Numbered from the stretch's first letter, positions 1 to 8,662 are shown. The stretch: DNA of 64,000 nt from Variovorax davisae (GCF_030316845.1 NZ_JASZYS010000015.1:124001-188000); one strand, 5' to 3'. Notes: a model not told the origin generated them from the letters alone. Made by a program: numbers and translations.

Positions 1-188
1 GCAACGCCGGGGCGGCCAACGCGGCGCTGTTCGCGGTCGCCATGCTGGCGGTCGGCGACCCGGCGCTGCGGGCGCAGCTCGACGCCTTCCGGCTGCGGCA
101 GACCCAAGCGGCGCAGGCCATGACGCTGCCGCCGGGCGAGGCCGAGCCGGTGTCGCCGTTCTCGCCGCAGGGCGGGGGCGCATTGTGA
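1..188 (+). CDS. purE: 5-(carboxyamino)imidazole ribonucleotide mutase PurE, C-terminal end
   Basis: This is the last 61 codons of a gene that begins outside the window; the first complete codon is at base 3 and the TGA is at 186-188. The residues NAALFAVAMLAVGDPALRAQLDAF-like segment match the C-terminal helix of class I PurE, which rearranges N5-CAIR to CAIR in purine synthesis. The final ~20 residues (rich in Pro, Gly and Ser) are a variable tail. purK follows after 55 bases, the usual purE-purK order, which supports the call despite the short fragment. Confidence 0.85.
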   Translation, partial: NAGAANAALFAVAMLAVGDPALRAQLDAFRLRQTQAAQAMTLPPGEAEPVSPFSPQGGGAL

Positions 189-243
189 GCCGCCGGGCCG
201 CTCCCCAGGCGAGCACCGCAGCGCGCAGCGCGGAGGTGTCGAA

Positions 244-1410
244 ATGAGCGTCGTGCTGCCGGGCGCCACGCTGGGGGTGCTCGGAGGCGGGCAGCTGGGG
301 CGCATGTTCGTGCACGCGGCCCAGACCATGGGCTATTTCACCGCGGTGCTGGACCCCGACGCCGACAGCCCCGCCGGGCGGGTGAGCCACCACCACATCC
401 ACACCGACTACACCGACGTCGACGGCCTGGCGCGGCTGGCCGGCCTGGCCGACGCCGTCACGACCGAGTTCGAGAACGTGCCGGCGCCCTCGCTCGAGCA
501 CCTGGCGTCGGCCCGGCCGGTGTCGCCGGGCGCCGACGCGGTGGCGATCGCCCAGGACCGGATCCGCGAGAAGAGCCACTTCGTGCGCTGCGGCGTCGCA
601 TGCGCCCCCTACGCGGTGATCGAGACCGCCGATCAGCTGGCGGCCGTGGCGGCCGAGTTGCTGCCCGGCATCCTCAAGACGGCGCGGCTCGGCTACGACG
701 GCAAGGGCCAGCGCCGGGTGGCGACGCGGGCCGAGCTGGAGACCGCCTGGAACGACGCCGGCGGCGTGCCCTGCGTGCTCGAGCAGCTGCTGCCGCTCGA
801 TTTCGAATGCTCGGTGATCGTCGCCCGCGGCGAGGACGGGCAGATGGTGAACTTCCCGGTGCAGCGCAACCTGCACCGCGACGGCATCCTGGCCGTCACC
901 GAGGTCCATCCCCACAACATGCCCGAGTCGACCGCCCGCCGCGCGGTGTCCGCCGCCCGCTCGATCGCCGACGGGCTGGCCTATGTGGGGGTGCTGTGCG
1001 TCGAGTTCTTCGTCCTCGGCGACGGCCAGCTGGTGGTCAACGAGATGGCACCGCGTCCCCACAACAGTGGCCACTGGACGGTGGACGCCAGCGACGTCTC
1101 GCAGTTCGAACTGCAGGTGCGCACGCTGGCCGGCCTGCCGCTCAATCCGCCGCGCCAGCACAGCGCGGCGATCATGCTGAACCTGCTGGGCGACCTGTGG
1201 TTCGTCGATGGCGAGGCGCCGCAGGAGCCGCGCTGGGCCGACGTGCTGGCCCTGCCCGGCACCCACCTGCATCTCTACGGCAAGACCGAGGCGCGGCGCG
1301 GCCGCAAGATGGGACACCTCAACATCACCGGCGACGGGATCGAGGCGGTTCGCAGCACGGCCGACTTCGCGGCGGCGCTGCTGGGGCTGCCGATCCCGTT
1401 GTCCGAATGA
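244..1410 (+). CDS. purK: 5-(carboxyamino)imidazole ribonucleotide synthase PurK
   Basis: A 388-residue ATP-grasp enzyme that makes N5-CAIR from AIR, bicarbonate and ATP in purine synthesis. The N-terminal pre-ATP-grasp motif GVLGGGQLGRM is at about residues 12-22. The ATP-binding segment KTARLGYDGKGQ is near residue 141, and the metal/ATP-binding stretch VNEMAPRPHNSGHWT is near residue 268. Length is normal for PurK. A GGAGGTG Shine-Dalgarno sits about 7 bases before the ATG. It lies between purE and the Sua5 gene, whose ATG overlaps its stop (ATGA at 1407-1410), so the three are probably co-transcribed. Confidence 0.96.
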   Translation: MSVVLPGATLGVLGGGQLGRMFVHAAQTMGYFTAVLDPDADSPAGRVSHHHIHTDYTDVDGLARLAGLADAVTTEFENVPAPSLEHLASARPVSPGADAVAIAQDRIREKSHFVRCGVACAPYAVIETADQLAAVAAELLPGILKTARLGYDGKGQRRVATRAELETAWNDAGGVPCVLEQLLPLDFECSVIVARGEDGQMVNFPVQRNLHRDGILAVTEVHPHNMPESTARRAVSAARSIADGLAYVGVLCVEFFVLGDGQLVVNEMAPRPHNSGHWTVDASDVSQFELQVRTLAGLPLNPPRQHSAAIMLNLLGDLWFVDGEAPQEPRWADVLALPGTHLHLYGKTEARRGRKMGHLNITGDGIEAVRSTADFAAALLGLPIPLSE

Positions 1411-2426
1411 GCGGGAGCGCCGGGATGATCCGCGATGGCCGCCTGCCCGAGGCGATCGCCGAGGCCGCGCAGGTCCTGCGCGCCGGCGGCCTGGTCGCCT
1501 TTCCGACCGAAACCGTCTACGGACTGGGTGCCGACGCCGGCAGCGATGCCGCGGTCGCCGGCATCTTCGCGGCCAAGGGCCGGCCCAGCGACCACCCGCT
1601 GATCGTCCACGTGGCGGCGGGCGCCCGGGGCACCGAGGCGCTGGCGCATTTCGCCCGGCCCCTGCCGCCCTTTGCCCAGAAGCTGGTGCGCGCCTTCTGG
1701 CCCGGCCCGCTGACGCTGATCGTCGAGCGCCAGCCCGGCGTCGGCGCCGCGGCGGCCGGCGGCCAGGACACCATCGGCCTGCGCTGCCCGGCGCATCCGG
1801 TGGCGCAGGCGCTGCTGGCCGCCTGTGCCGACGTGGGCGTGCTGGGCGTCGCCGGGCCGAGCGCCAACCGCTTCGGCCGCGTCAGCCCGACCACCGCGCT
1901 GCACGTGCAGCAGGAGTTCGGCGACACGCTGCTGGTGGTCGACGGCGGACCGTGCGAGGTCGGCATCGAATCGACCATCGTCGACTGCAGCCGCGGCGCG
2001 CCGGTGCTGCTGCGTCCCGGCGCGATCACCCGCACCCAGGTCGAGGCCGCCGGCGGCGAGCCGCTGCGCGACAAGGACTCGCTCGGGGCGCCCGACCCGC
2101 GGGCTTCCGGCACGCTCGAAGCGCACTACGCGCCGAGCGCCAAGGTGCGCCTGATGGACGCCAAGGCCCTGCAGGCCGGCCTGGACGTGCTGGGGGCCAA
2201 CGCCGCCAACATGGCGGTCTGGTCGCGGACCGTGTTGAGCAGCCGCTCGCAGCGCCTGCTGCAGCGGCGCATGCCCGACGACGCCGCCGCCACCGCCCAG
2301 CAGCTGTTCGCGGTGCTGCGCGACTTCGACGCCGAGGGCGTCAAGCTGATCTGGGTCGAGATCCCGCCGCCCGGACCCGAGTGGGAGGGGGTGCGCGACA
2401 GGTTGACGCGCGCTGCCGCTTCCTGA
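1407..2426 (+). CDS. tsaC: L-threonylcarbamoyladenylate synthase, Sua5/YrdC/YwlC two-domain type
   Basis: A 339-residue protein forming threonylcarbamoyl-AMP from Thr, bicarbonate and ATP, the first step of tRNA t6A modification. The YrdC domain spans about residues 10-205, with FPTETVYGLG, KGRPSDHPLI and a late GIESTIVD segment. The linker (SGTLEAHYAP, around residue 235) and a shorter C-terminal Sua5 domain follow, so this is the Sua5 rather than the single-domain TsaC form. The start is the ATG overlapping the purK stop. tsaB, another t6A gene, lies 4 kb downstream. Whether it is the only t6A synthase in the genome cannot be seen here. Confidence 0.93.
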   Translation: MSGSAGMIRDGRLPEAIAEAAQVLRAGGLVAFPTETVYGLGADAGSDAAVAGIFAAKGRPSDHPLIVHVAAGARGTEALAHFARPLPPFAQKLVRAFWPGPLTLIVERQPGVGAAAAGGQDTIGLRCPAHPVAQALLAACADVGVLGVAGPSANRFGRVSPTTALHVQQEFGDTLLVVDGGPCEVGIESTIVDCSRGAPVLLRPGAITRTQVEAAGGEPLRDKDSLGAPDPRASGTLEAHYAPSAKVRLMDAKALQAGLDVLGANAANMAVWSRTVLSSRSQRLLQRRMPDDAAATAQQLFAVLRDFDAEGVKLIWVEIPPPGPEWEGVRDRLTRAAAS

Positions 2427-2450
2427 GACCTTGCGGGATCGAGCAGGCCG

Positions 2451-4004
2451 CTAGCCTCCCGAGGCCAGCACCCCAGCAAAGAATCCCCGCGCCGCCGCGA
2501 TGCAGAACGGCGGCACCAGCGTCCCGTGATAGGCCTGCACCACCGCCTGCTGCTGGTCCGCCGCCGTGCCGCCGGCGTTGGTCGCGGTACCGATCTTGGC
2601 CTGGGCGAAGCCGGCCCGCGCCGCCGAGAAGGCGTCGGTGGCGTTGACGTCCTCGAGGTCGACCACGGTCAGCGCCGAGGCCGGCATGCCGCTGGCGCGG
2701 AAGTAGCCGGCGGTGGCCCGCGTGCTGAGGAAGTTCACGGTCGGGTCGTTGGCGCCGCCGCACATCAGCACCGGACGCGTCGGCAGCCAGTTGCGCAGGT
2801 CGTTCGCCACCGCCGCCTTGCGGAATCCGAGCAGCGGCTGGCAGCCCAGCGGCGCGGCGTTGTTGAGCGAGGCCGGCGTCGCCGGCAGCGCATTGCCGGG
2901 GCAGGGGTTGGCCTGGATGTCGGTGGCGGCCTGCGTCAGGTAGCTCTGGCGGACCAGGTTGTTGGGCGCATAGAACACGGCCAGCGACGGATCGACCGGG
3001 CCCGGCATCGCGTTCGGCGGAAAGAGTGCCAGCGGCGGCAGCTTGCCGGTGGTGTAGAGCGTGTTGCTCGGGACCAGGCTCGGCAGCAGGGTGTCGATGC
3101 CGTTGGCGAACTGGGCTTCGTAGATGTCGCCGGTGGCGGTGTAGACGTTGCCGAACTGCTTCTGCCAGCTGGTCGACAGCAGCGGCGTGAACAGCGTGCT
3201 GCCCAGCGCCGGCCAGCCGCTGAAGGTGTAGTCGGTCAGCAGGCTGATGGCGGCGGGCGCGGACAGCGGCGCCGACGCCGTCACCTTCGCGCCGATGGCC
3301 TGCAGCTCGCGGTGCGCCGCCAGGGCGACGTAGCCGCCCTGCGAATAGCCGGTGACGAACAGCGAGCCGGCGTCGCTGGCGTCGATGAAGGGGAAGGTCT
3401 TGCGCGCCGCGGTCAGCGCATCGACCATGTCCTTGCCCTGCTGGTTGCCGTTGAGGTAGGGGTGGTAGGTCAGGGTCGACTTGTCGTAGCCGGCGTAGTT
3501 CGGCGCCACCACGATGTAGCCCTGGGCCGCGAACATCGCCGCCGCGATCACGCCTTCGGCCGCCGCCGGCTGGCTGGTGTCGGTCCAGCGGGCGATGTTG
3601 TAGCTGCGTTCCACGGCGGTGCCGTGCGCGTACAGCACCACCGGGCGGGGGCCGTTGCAGGCCGGGTCGGTGCCGGCCGGCACCATGATCGCGGCGGTCG
3701 CGTTGGTGGCCTCGCCCTGGCCGCCGATGGTGCGGTATTCGAGGTAGCGCAGGTCGACGCCGCACTTCGGCGTGCCGGCGATGGCCTGCAGCGAACGGCC
3801 CTGCGCAGTGACCTGCAGCAGGGCCGTGAACTGGTCGGTCGTGAGCCGCTGCACCCGCTCCGGCGGCTGGGTCACGACCGAGCCGCGACCGGTGTCCGCC
3901 GGCACGTTGACCGCGAAGCCGTTGTTGCCGCCGCCGCCTCCACAGCCAGCGAGGATCGTCATCAAGGCGACGCCCGAGAGGGCGAGGGCTGGGAGTCTTT
4001 TCAT
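2451..4004 (-). CDS. Secreted lipase-family alpha/beta hydrolase, predicted lipoprotein
   Basis: A 517-residue alpha/beta hydrolase resembling the secretory lipase (LIP) family. The signal peptide ends in the lipobox LAGC (Cys21), followed by a Gly run, so it is predicted to be lipid-anchored in the envelope. The nucleophile elbow GYSQGG places the catalytic serine near residue 221, and a YAHGTA oxyanion segment is near residue 125. The start was chosen because AGGAGACAGACCTC precedes the ATG at 4004; the reading frame stays open further upstream but without a signal peptide. It stands alone, convergent with the Sua5 gene (24-base gap). Its substrate (ester or triglyceride) is not evident. 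Confidence 0.8.
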   Translation of the reverse strand: MKRLPALALSGVALMTILAGCGGGGGNNGFAVNVPADTGRGSVVTQPPERVQRLTTDQFTALLQVTAQGRSLQAIAGTPKCGVDLRYLEYRTIGGQGEATNATAAIMVPAGTDPACNGPRPVVLYAHGTAVERSYNIARWTDTSQPAAAEGVIAAAMFAAQGYIVVAPNYAGYDKSTLTYHPYLNGNQQGKDMVDALTAARKTFPFIDASDAGSLFVTGYSQGGYVALAAHRELQAIGAKVTASAPLSAPAAISLLTDYTFSGWPALGSTLFTPLLSTSWQKQFGNVYTATGDIYEAQFANGIDTLLPSLVPSNTLYTTGKLPPLALFPPNAMPGPVDPSLAVFYAPNNLVRQSYLTQAATDIQANPCPGNALPATPASLNNAAPLGCQPLLGFRKAAVANDLRNWLPTRPVLMCGGANDPTVNFLSTRATAGYFRASGMPASALTVVDLEDVNATDAFSAARAGFAQAKIGTATNAGGTAADQQQAVVQAYHGTLVPPFCIAAARGFFAGVLASGG

Positions 4005-4101
4005 GAGGTCTGTCTCCTGCGGGGTTTCGAACCGGCGCTCGATTCTGGTCACCCACCGGCCGCTGCGCAAGCGGCGGCCGCCTACACGGCGGGCTTGGGG
4101 A

Positions 4102-5538
4102 TCAGTCCTGGGCGGCCCAGTCGACCAGAGCGTCGAAGGCCGGCCGCGCCGCGACCGCATTGCCGTGGTTGGCGATCGCCACCACCACCCAGCGCCGGCC
4201 GCTGACCCCGTGCACATAGCCGGCCACGCCGGCGGCATCGCGCAAGGTGCCGGTCTTCAGGTGCGCGGCGCCGCCCGAGCGCAGCGCGCGCTTGCGCAGG
4301 GTGCCGTCGACGCCGGAGGCCGGCAGCGAGGACGCCAGCTCCGGCATCAGCGGCGAGCGCCAGGCCACCTGCAGCATCCTGGCCAGCGCGGCGGCGCTGA
4401 TGCGCTCGTCGCGCGACAGGCCCGAGCCGTTGTCGATCACCGGCTGGCCCTCTCCGGTGCCGATGCGCTCGTTCCACCACTGGCGCAGCGTGGCGCGCGA
4501 GGCGTCGAGCGTGCCGCGCTTCTTCTGCTGCAGCCCGAGCGTCAGGAACAGCTGCTGCGCCATCACGTTGTTGCTGTACTTGTTGATGTCGCGGATCACC
4601 TCGGCCAGCGGCGGCGACGCCGCCTCGAACGCCGGCCGCAGGCCGGCCGGCACCCGGCCGTCGCGCACCTGGCCCTGGAGCCGGCCGCCCATCTCGGCCC
4701 AGAGGCCGCCGACGGCGCGGGCGGCGTAGCCGCGCGGGTCGGCATAGGCCACGGCCCAGGTCTTTTCGCCGCAGGCCGCCGGATAGCTGCCGGCGAACGC
4801 GAGCCGCGCCGGATCGGCGAAGTCGCTGCCCAGGGCGCTGCGCCAGTCGCCGCACTCGCCGGCCGCCAGCGGCACCGCGGCCTGCATCGCGACGCCGGCC
4901 AGCGGCGGGTCGTAGCTCACCCGCGCGGCCTGCCCGTCGCGGTCGGGCACGAAGGTCATGACCACCGACTTGAAGTTCACCAGCAGGGCGTCCGGGGCCG
5001 CGTTGTAGGGGCGCTGGCCCTCGCCGTCGAAGGCGTTGGGATCGCTGTCGGCGACTTCGAAGGCGCTGCGATCCAGCACGATGTCGCCCTGCACGGCCTG
5101 GATGCCGAGCCCTTTCACCCGGCGCAGCAGCAGCCAGAGCCGTTCGATCACCAGCTTCGGGTCGCCCTGGCCCTGGATGTAGAGATTGCCTTCGAGCACG
5201 CCGTTGCGCACCGGGCCGTCGACGTACACCGGGGTCTGCCAGGTGAAGGCCGGGCCGAGCAGGTCGAGCGCCGCGTAGGTGGTGACCAGCTTCATGATCG
5301 ACGCCGGGTTGACCGGCACCTGGGAGCGCCAGGCGAGCCGCGGCGGCCGGGCGCCCTCGGCATCCACCACCAGCATGGTCACGGCGTCGCGTGGCACCTT
5401 GGCGCGGGCCAGCGCGGCCTCGACCTCGTTCGGCAGGCCCTGGGCCAGGACCGGCGCCGCGGCGGCGAGAGCGAGGACGAAAGCCAGGGGGCGGACGAGG
5501 CGCGAGCGGCGGTGCTCGGACGGCGGGGCGACGGTCAT
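4102..5538 (-). CDS. dacB: D-alanyl-D-alanine carboxypeptidase/endopeptidase (PBP4, peptidase S13)
   Basis: A 478-residue class C low-molecular-mass penicillin-binding protein that trims or cleaves peptidoglycan peptides in the periplasm. The signal peptide covers about residues 1-33 (cleavage after VLA). All three active-site motifs are present: SIMK (Ser80, Lys83), SNN (322-324) and KTG (428-430), with the long insert between motifs 1 and 2 typical of S13. The ATG at 5538 is only 6 bases from a GATAAT -10-like box, suggesting a leaderless transcript. It is divergent from the DMT transporter gene. Confidence 0.93.
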   Translation of the reverse strand: MTVAPPSEHRRSRLVRPLAFVLALAAAAPVLAQGLPNEVEAALARAKVPRDAVTMLVVDAEGARPPRLAWRSQVPVNPASIMKLVTTYAALDLLGPAFTWQTPVYVDGPVRNGVLEGNLYIQGQGDPKLVIERLWLLLRRVKGLGIQAVQGDIVLDRSAFEVADSDPNAFDGEGQRPYNAAPDALLVNFKSVVMTFVPDRDGQAARVSYDPPLAGVAMQAAVPLAAGECGDWRSALGSDFADPARLAFAGSYPAACGEKTWAVAYADPRGYAARAVGGLWAEMGGRLQGQVRDGRVPAGLRPAFEAASPPLAEVIRDINKYSNNVMAQQLFLTLGLQQKKRGTLDASRATLRQWWNERIGTGEGQPVIDNGSGLSRDERISAAALARMLQVAWRSPLMPELASSLPASGVDGTLRKRALRSGGAAHLKTGTLRDAAGVAGYVHGVSGRRWVVVAIANHGNAVAARPAFDALVDWAAQD

Positions 5539-5544
5539 GCCCGG

Positions 5545-5550
5545 ATTATC
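5545..5550 (-). promoter_or_regulatory. -10-like box for dacB (leaderless start)
   Basis: Read on the minus strand this is GATAAT, followed by 6 bases and then the dacB ATG. That spacing would put the transcript start at or next to the A of the ATG. No Shine-Dalgarno precedes the ATG. I infer a leaderless mRNA from the spacing; no -35 match is obvious. Confidence 0.45.
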
Positions 5551-5604
5551 CCGGGCCGGCGGCGGCCCTCGCGGCCGGCGGCAGCACGCCGACCGCCCAC
5601 CCTG

Positions 5605-5610
5605 GATAAT
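5605..5610 (+). promoter_or_regulatory. -10-like box for the DMT transporter gene (leaderless start)
   Basis: GATAAT followed by 6 bases (CCCCCG) and the ATG at 5617. It mirrors the box serving dacB on the other strand, 54 bases away, with identical spacing. No Shine-Dalgarno is present, so a leaderless transcript is inferred. Confidence 0.45.
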
Positions 5611-5616
5611 CCCCCG

Positions 5617-6621
5617 ATGCCCGCCGCCCCCCGCTTCTCCGCCCGCACCATCGGCATCGGCGCGGCCGTCGTCACGGTGGGGGTCTGGACCGCGTTCATC
5701 GTCATCGCGCGCGCCTCCGCCGGGCGCTCGCTGTCGCCCTTCGACCTCGCCTTCGCCCGCATCTGCGGCGCCAGCCTGGTGCTGCTGCCCTGGGGCGCCT
5801 GGCTGGTCATGCGCGCCCGCGCCGAAGGCTCGGTGCGCGATTCCTTCTTCGGCCTCTCGCCGCTGCCGCTGCGCCTGACCGCGCTGGCCGGCGTCTTCGG
5901 CGGCCTGGCCTACGCGCTCCTGGCCTATAGCGGGTTCTTCTTCGCGCCGGCCAGCCACGCCTCGGTGCTGATGCCGGGCAGCCTGCCGCTGTGGACCACG
6001 CTGCTGGCGGCCCTGGTCCTGCGCGACCGCATCACGCCGCTGCGCGCGCTCGGGCTGGCGCTGATCGTCCTCGGCGACCTGTTCGTCGGCGGCACCAGCC
6101 TGCTGCACGCGCTGGAGGGCGGCCAGATCTGGAAGGGCGACCTGCTCTTCATGAGCGCGGCCTTCAGCTGGGCCTGCTACAGCATCGTCGTCCGCCGCCA
6201 TGGGCTCGAGGCGGTGCGCGCCACCATCGCCATCACCGTGTTCGCCTTCGCGGCCTTCGTGCCGGCCTATGCGCTGCTGACCGCGGCCGGCCTCGTGCGC
6301 AGCCACCTGGCCAGCGCGCCGGTCGGCGAGATCCTGTTCCAGATGGCGTTCCAGGGCCTCGGCTCGGTGGTCGTCTCGGGCATCGCGTTCACGCGGATGA
6401 TCCAGTACTTCGGGCCGGTGCGCTCGACCATGATCACGGCGCTGGTGCCGGGGCTGTCGGCGTTCGGCGCCGTGATCTTCCTCGGCGAACCGCTGAGCTG
6501 GAGCCTGTTCGCCGGCCTCCTGCTGGTGACCGCGGGCATCCTGTTCGGCGTCCAGCGCAGCCGGGCGCCGGTCCGGCCGTCCCCCGCGGTGGCCGTGGCC
6601 GGAGCATGCGTCGATGGCTAA
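5617..6621 (+). CDS. DMT-superfamily (EamA) transporter
   Basis: A 334-residue inner-membrane protein with about ten hydrophobic segments arranged as two EamA repeats. The first runs from about residue 13 to 150 and the second from about 170 to 315, where SMITALVPGLSAFGAVIFLGEPL-like residues form the diagnostic end of an EamA repeat. Members export metabolites or amino acids; the substrate here cannot be told from sequence. The ATG at 5617 was chosen because a GATAAT box sits 6 bases upstream and a hydrophobic segment begins soon after. Its 3' end overlaps the start of tsaB by 8 bases. Confidence 0.88.
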   Translation: MPAAPRFSARTIGIGAAVVTVGVWTAFIVIARASAGRSLSPFDLAFARICGASLVLLPWGAWLVMRARAEGSVRDSFFGLSPLPLRLTALAGVFGGLAYALLAYSGFFFAPASHASVLMPGSLPLWTTLLAALVLRDRITPLRALGLALIVLGDLFVGGTSLLHALEGGQIWKGDLLFMSAAFSWACYSIVVRRHGLEAVRATIAITVFAFAAFVPAYALLTAAGLVRSHLASAPVGEILFQMAFQGLGSVVVSGIAFTRMIQYFGPVRSTMITALVPGLSAFGAVIFLGEPLSWSLFAGLLLVTAGILFGVQRSRAPVRPSPAVAVAGACVDG

Positions 6622-7291
6622 GCTGCTCGCCTTCGACACCAGCACCGAGGCGCTGTCGATCGCGGTGCGCCACGGCGACCTGCTGCTGGAGCACAGCGGG
6701 ACCGGCGGCGCGCAGTCGTCGGCCAGCCTGATCCCCCTGATCCAGCAGCTGTTGGGGGCCGCCGGCCTGAGCCTGCGCGAACTCGACGCCATCGCCTTCG
6801 GCCGCGGGCCGGGCTCGTTCACCGGCCTGCGCACGGCCTGCTCGGTGGCGCAGGGGCTGGGCTACGGCGCCGGCGTCCGGCTGCTGCCGATCGACACGCT
6901 GCACGCCGTCGCCGAGGAAGCCCACGACCGCTTCGGCGCCACCCGCGTGGTGGCGGTGCTCGATGCGCGCATGGACCAGGTCTATGCGGCCGGCTACGAC
7001 TTCGGGGTCGCGTGGAGCGCCAGCGAGGCCGAACTGCTGGCACCCGAAGGCGTCGTGGTGCCCGAGGGCTGGGCGCTGGCCGGCAACGCGTTCGCCGCCT
7101 ACGGCGAGCGCCTGCCGCGGGCGGCGGCGCGCCACGAGGTGCTGCCCACCGCGGCCGCGATGCTGCGGCTGGCGCCGGCGCTGCTGGCCGCCGGCCGGAC
7201 GGTGGCGCCGGCCGAGGCCTGGCCGCTGTACGTGCGCGACAAGGTGGCGCAGACGACCGAAGAGCGCGCGGCGCTGAAGGGGGCGGCATGA
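6614..7291 (+). CDS. tsaB: tRNA threonylcarbamoyladenosine biosynthesis protein TsaB
   Basis: A 225-residue ASKHA-fold pseudo-enzyme that partners TsaD and TsaE to transfer the threonylcarbamoyl group to tRNA A37. The N-terminal LAFDTSTEALSIAV strand and the FGRGPGSFTGLR phosphate-loop segment near residue 60 are diagnostic. Length is normal. It overlaps the end of the transporter gene by 8 bases and is followed 16 bases later by rimI, the common tsaB-rimI pairing. Together with the Sua5 gene at 1.4 kb, the window carries two t6A functions; tsaD and tsaE are not present. Confidence 0.94.
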   Translation: MAKLLAFDTSTEALSIAVRHGDLLLEHSGTGGAQSSASLIPLIQQLLGAAGLSLRELDAIAFGRGPGSFTGLRTACSVAQGLGYGAGVRLLPIDTLHAVAEEAHDRFGATRVVAVLDARMDQVYAAGYDFGVAWSASEAELLAPEGVVVPEGWALAGNAFAAYGERLPRAAARHEVLPTAAAMLRLAPALLAAGRTVAPAEAWPLYVRDKVAQTTEERAALKGAA

Positions 7292-7307
7292 GCGAAGGGG
7301 TTGCCGA

Positions 7308-7889
7308 ATGAGTGCCGTCCTGTCGTCGCCGCGCGAGGCGCGCCTCGAGCCGATCACGCTCGAGCGGGTGCCCGCCGTCTGCGCGATCGAACGCAGCGCC
7401 TTCACCCATCCCTGGACACCGGCCAACTTCACCGATTCGCTCGCCGCCGGCTACCACTGCCAGTGCCTGGTGGCGCCGCCGCCCGAAAGCGATGCCGCCG
7501 AGGCGCCGCGCGGCGCCCGCGCCCTCTGGAACCGGGTGACGGCGCGCGAGCCGGGCGAGACGCTGATCGGCTATTTCGTCGCCATGAAGGGCGTCGACGA
7601 AGTGCACCTGCTCAACATCACGGTGGCGCCGGCCTTCCAGGGCCAGGGCTGGGCGCCGCTGATGCTGGAGGCCCTGGCCGGCTGGTCGCGGGGCCAGAAC
7701 GCGCAGTGGCTGTGGCTCGAGGTGCGGGCCAGCAACCTGCGCGCGCTGGCGGTCTACGAGCGCAACGGCTTCCGGCGCGTGGGCATGCGCAAGGGCTACT
7801 ACCCGGCGCAGGGCAGCGCCCGCGAGGACGCGGTCGTGATGAGCCTGCGCCTGCACGAATCACCCAGCGCCTGGGGCGGACTCAAATGA
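7308..7889 (+). CDS. rimI: Ribosomal protein S18 alanine N-acetyltransferase RimI
   Basis: A 193-residue GNAT acetyltransferase expected to acetylate the N-terminal Ala of ribosomal protein S18 using acetyl-CoA. The N-terminus FTHPWTPANFTDSL is typical of RimI. The acetyl-CoA loop is seen as APAFQGQGWAPLML near residue 107, and the C-terminal AVYERNGFRRVGMRKGYYP segment is strongly RimI-like. It is about 40 residues longer than E. coli RimI because of an insert around residues 45-80 (Pro/Glu/Ala rich). It sits between tsaB and the UDG-like gene, and its stop overlaps the next ATG. Confidence 0.92.
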   Translation: MSAVLSSPREARLEPITLERVPAVCAIERSAFTHPWTPANFTDSLAAGYHCQCLVAPPPESDAAEAPRGARALWNRVTAREPGETLIGYFVAMKGVDEVHLLNITVAPAFQGQGWAPLMLEALAGWSRGQNAQWLWLEVRASNLRALAVYERNGFRRVGMRKGYYPAQGSAREDAVVMSLRLHESPSAWGGLK

Positions 7890-8662
7890 CTTCCGAAGCT
7901 TTGACACTCGATGCGCGCCAGCGCGCCATGCTCGACGAAATGGGCGTCAAGCTCTTCTGGTGGCGCCAGCCGGAACCGCTCGAGGCGCCGGCGCCGGAAG
8001 CGCCCGCGGCGCGGGCGGAGCCCGCCATCGCGGCCGAGGCGCCGGCGCGAGCGGCACCGGCCGCGGCTGCACCGGCACCGGCACCGGCACCGGCACCCGT
8101 GGCCCAGCGCACACCCGCCGCGGCTGCGCACGGTGCCGCCGTGCTGGCCGAGGCGCCACGGCGCCTGGGCGGCGATCCGGCCGCGGCCCAGGGGGGCTGG
8201 CTGATCGTGGCCGACATGCCGCCGGCGCTCGATGGCCGCCACGGCGATCCCTTCGACGGCGATGCCGGCCGGCTGCTCCACAACATGCTGAACGCGCTGC
8301 AGCTGCATGGCGGTGCGCTGCCGGTGCACCTGATGCGCACCCACCGCGGCGTCGCCTCGGGCCAGCCCGGCAGCCCGCAGCCGATCGGCGAGGTGCTGGC
8401 GGAGAGCGCCGCGGCGCTGGCGCCGCGCGTGCTGCTCGCCATGGGGCCGCTGGCGGCGCAGAGCCTGCTGCAGAGCAGCGAGCCGCTCGGCAAGCTGCGT
8501 GGCCGGGCGGTGCCGATGGACCTGCCGGGCCTGCCGGCGCTGCCGGTGGTGGCGAGCTACCACCCGGCCTACCTGCTGCGCAACCCGGCCGACAAGGCCC
8601 GCGCCTGGGCCGACCTCTGCCTGGCCGCCGAACAGGTGTCGGCAGGGCGGCCCGACGCCTGA
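7886..8662 (+). CDS. Degenerate family-4-like uracil-DNA glycosylase superfamily protein
   Basis: A 258-residue protein with three parts. An N-terminal helix (residues 1-27) carries MGVKLFWWR. Residues 28-85 form a low-complexity Ala/Pro linker, and a UDG-superfamily core runs from about 95 to 250. The C-terminal motif HPAYLLR (226-232) is well conserved. The first motif, normally GEAPG with acidic residues, is here ADMPPALDG, and no NxxKC-type second motif is visible. Only one cysteine (Cys245) remains, so the 4Fe-4S cluster of family 4 cannot form. Catalysis is therefore doubtful. It is translationally coupled to rimI by ATGA. Confidence 0.72.
   Translation: MTSEALTLDARQRAMLDEMGVKLFWWRQPEPLEAPAPEAPAARAEPAIAAEAPARAAPAAAAPAPAPAPAPVAQRTPAAAAHGAAVLAEAPRRLGGDPAAAQGGWLIVADMPPALDGRHGDPFDGDAGRLLHNMLNALQLHGGALPVHLMRTHRGVASGQPGSPQPIGEVLAESAAALAPRVLLAMGPLAAQSLLQSSEPLGKLRGRAVPMDLPGLPALPVVASYHPAYLLRNPADKARAWADLCLAAEQVSAGRPDA
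8071..8098 (+). repeat. GGCACC tandem repeat coding for the Ala-Pro linker
   Basis: About four to five direct copies of a 6-base unit (ACCGGC/GGCACC) inside the UDG-like gene. They encode alternating Ala-Pro residues (about residues 62-71) of a flexible linker. It is a coding microsatellite likely to vary in copy number between strains. Confidence 0.7.

Noticed and set aside
8071..8098. Short GGCACC repeats as a CRISPR-like or regulatory array
   Set aside because: There are no spacers, and the units encode Ala-Pro pairs in frame within the UDG-like protein.
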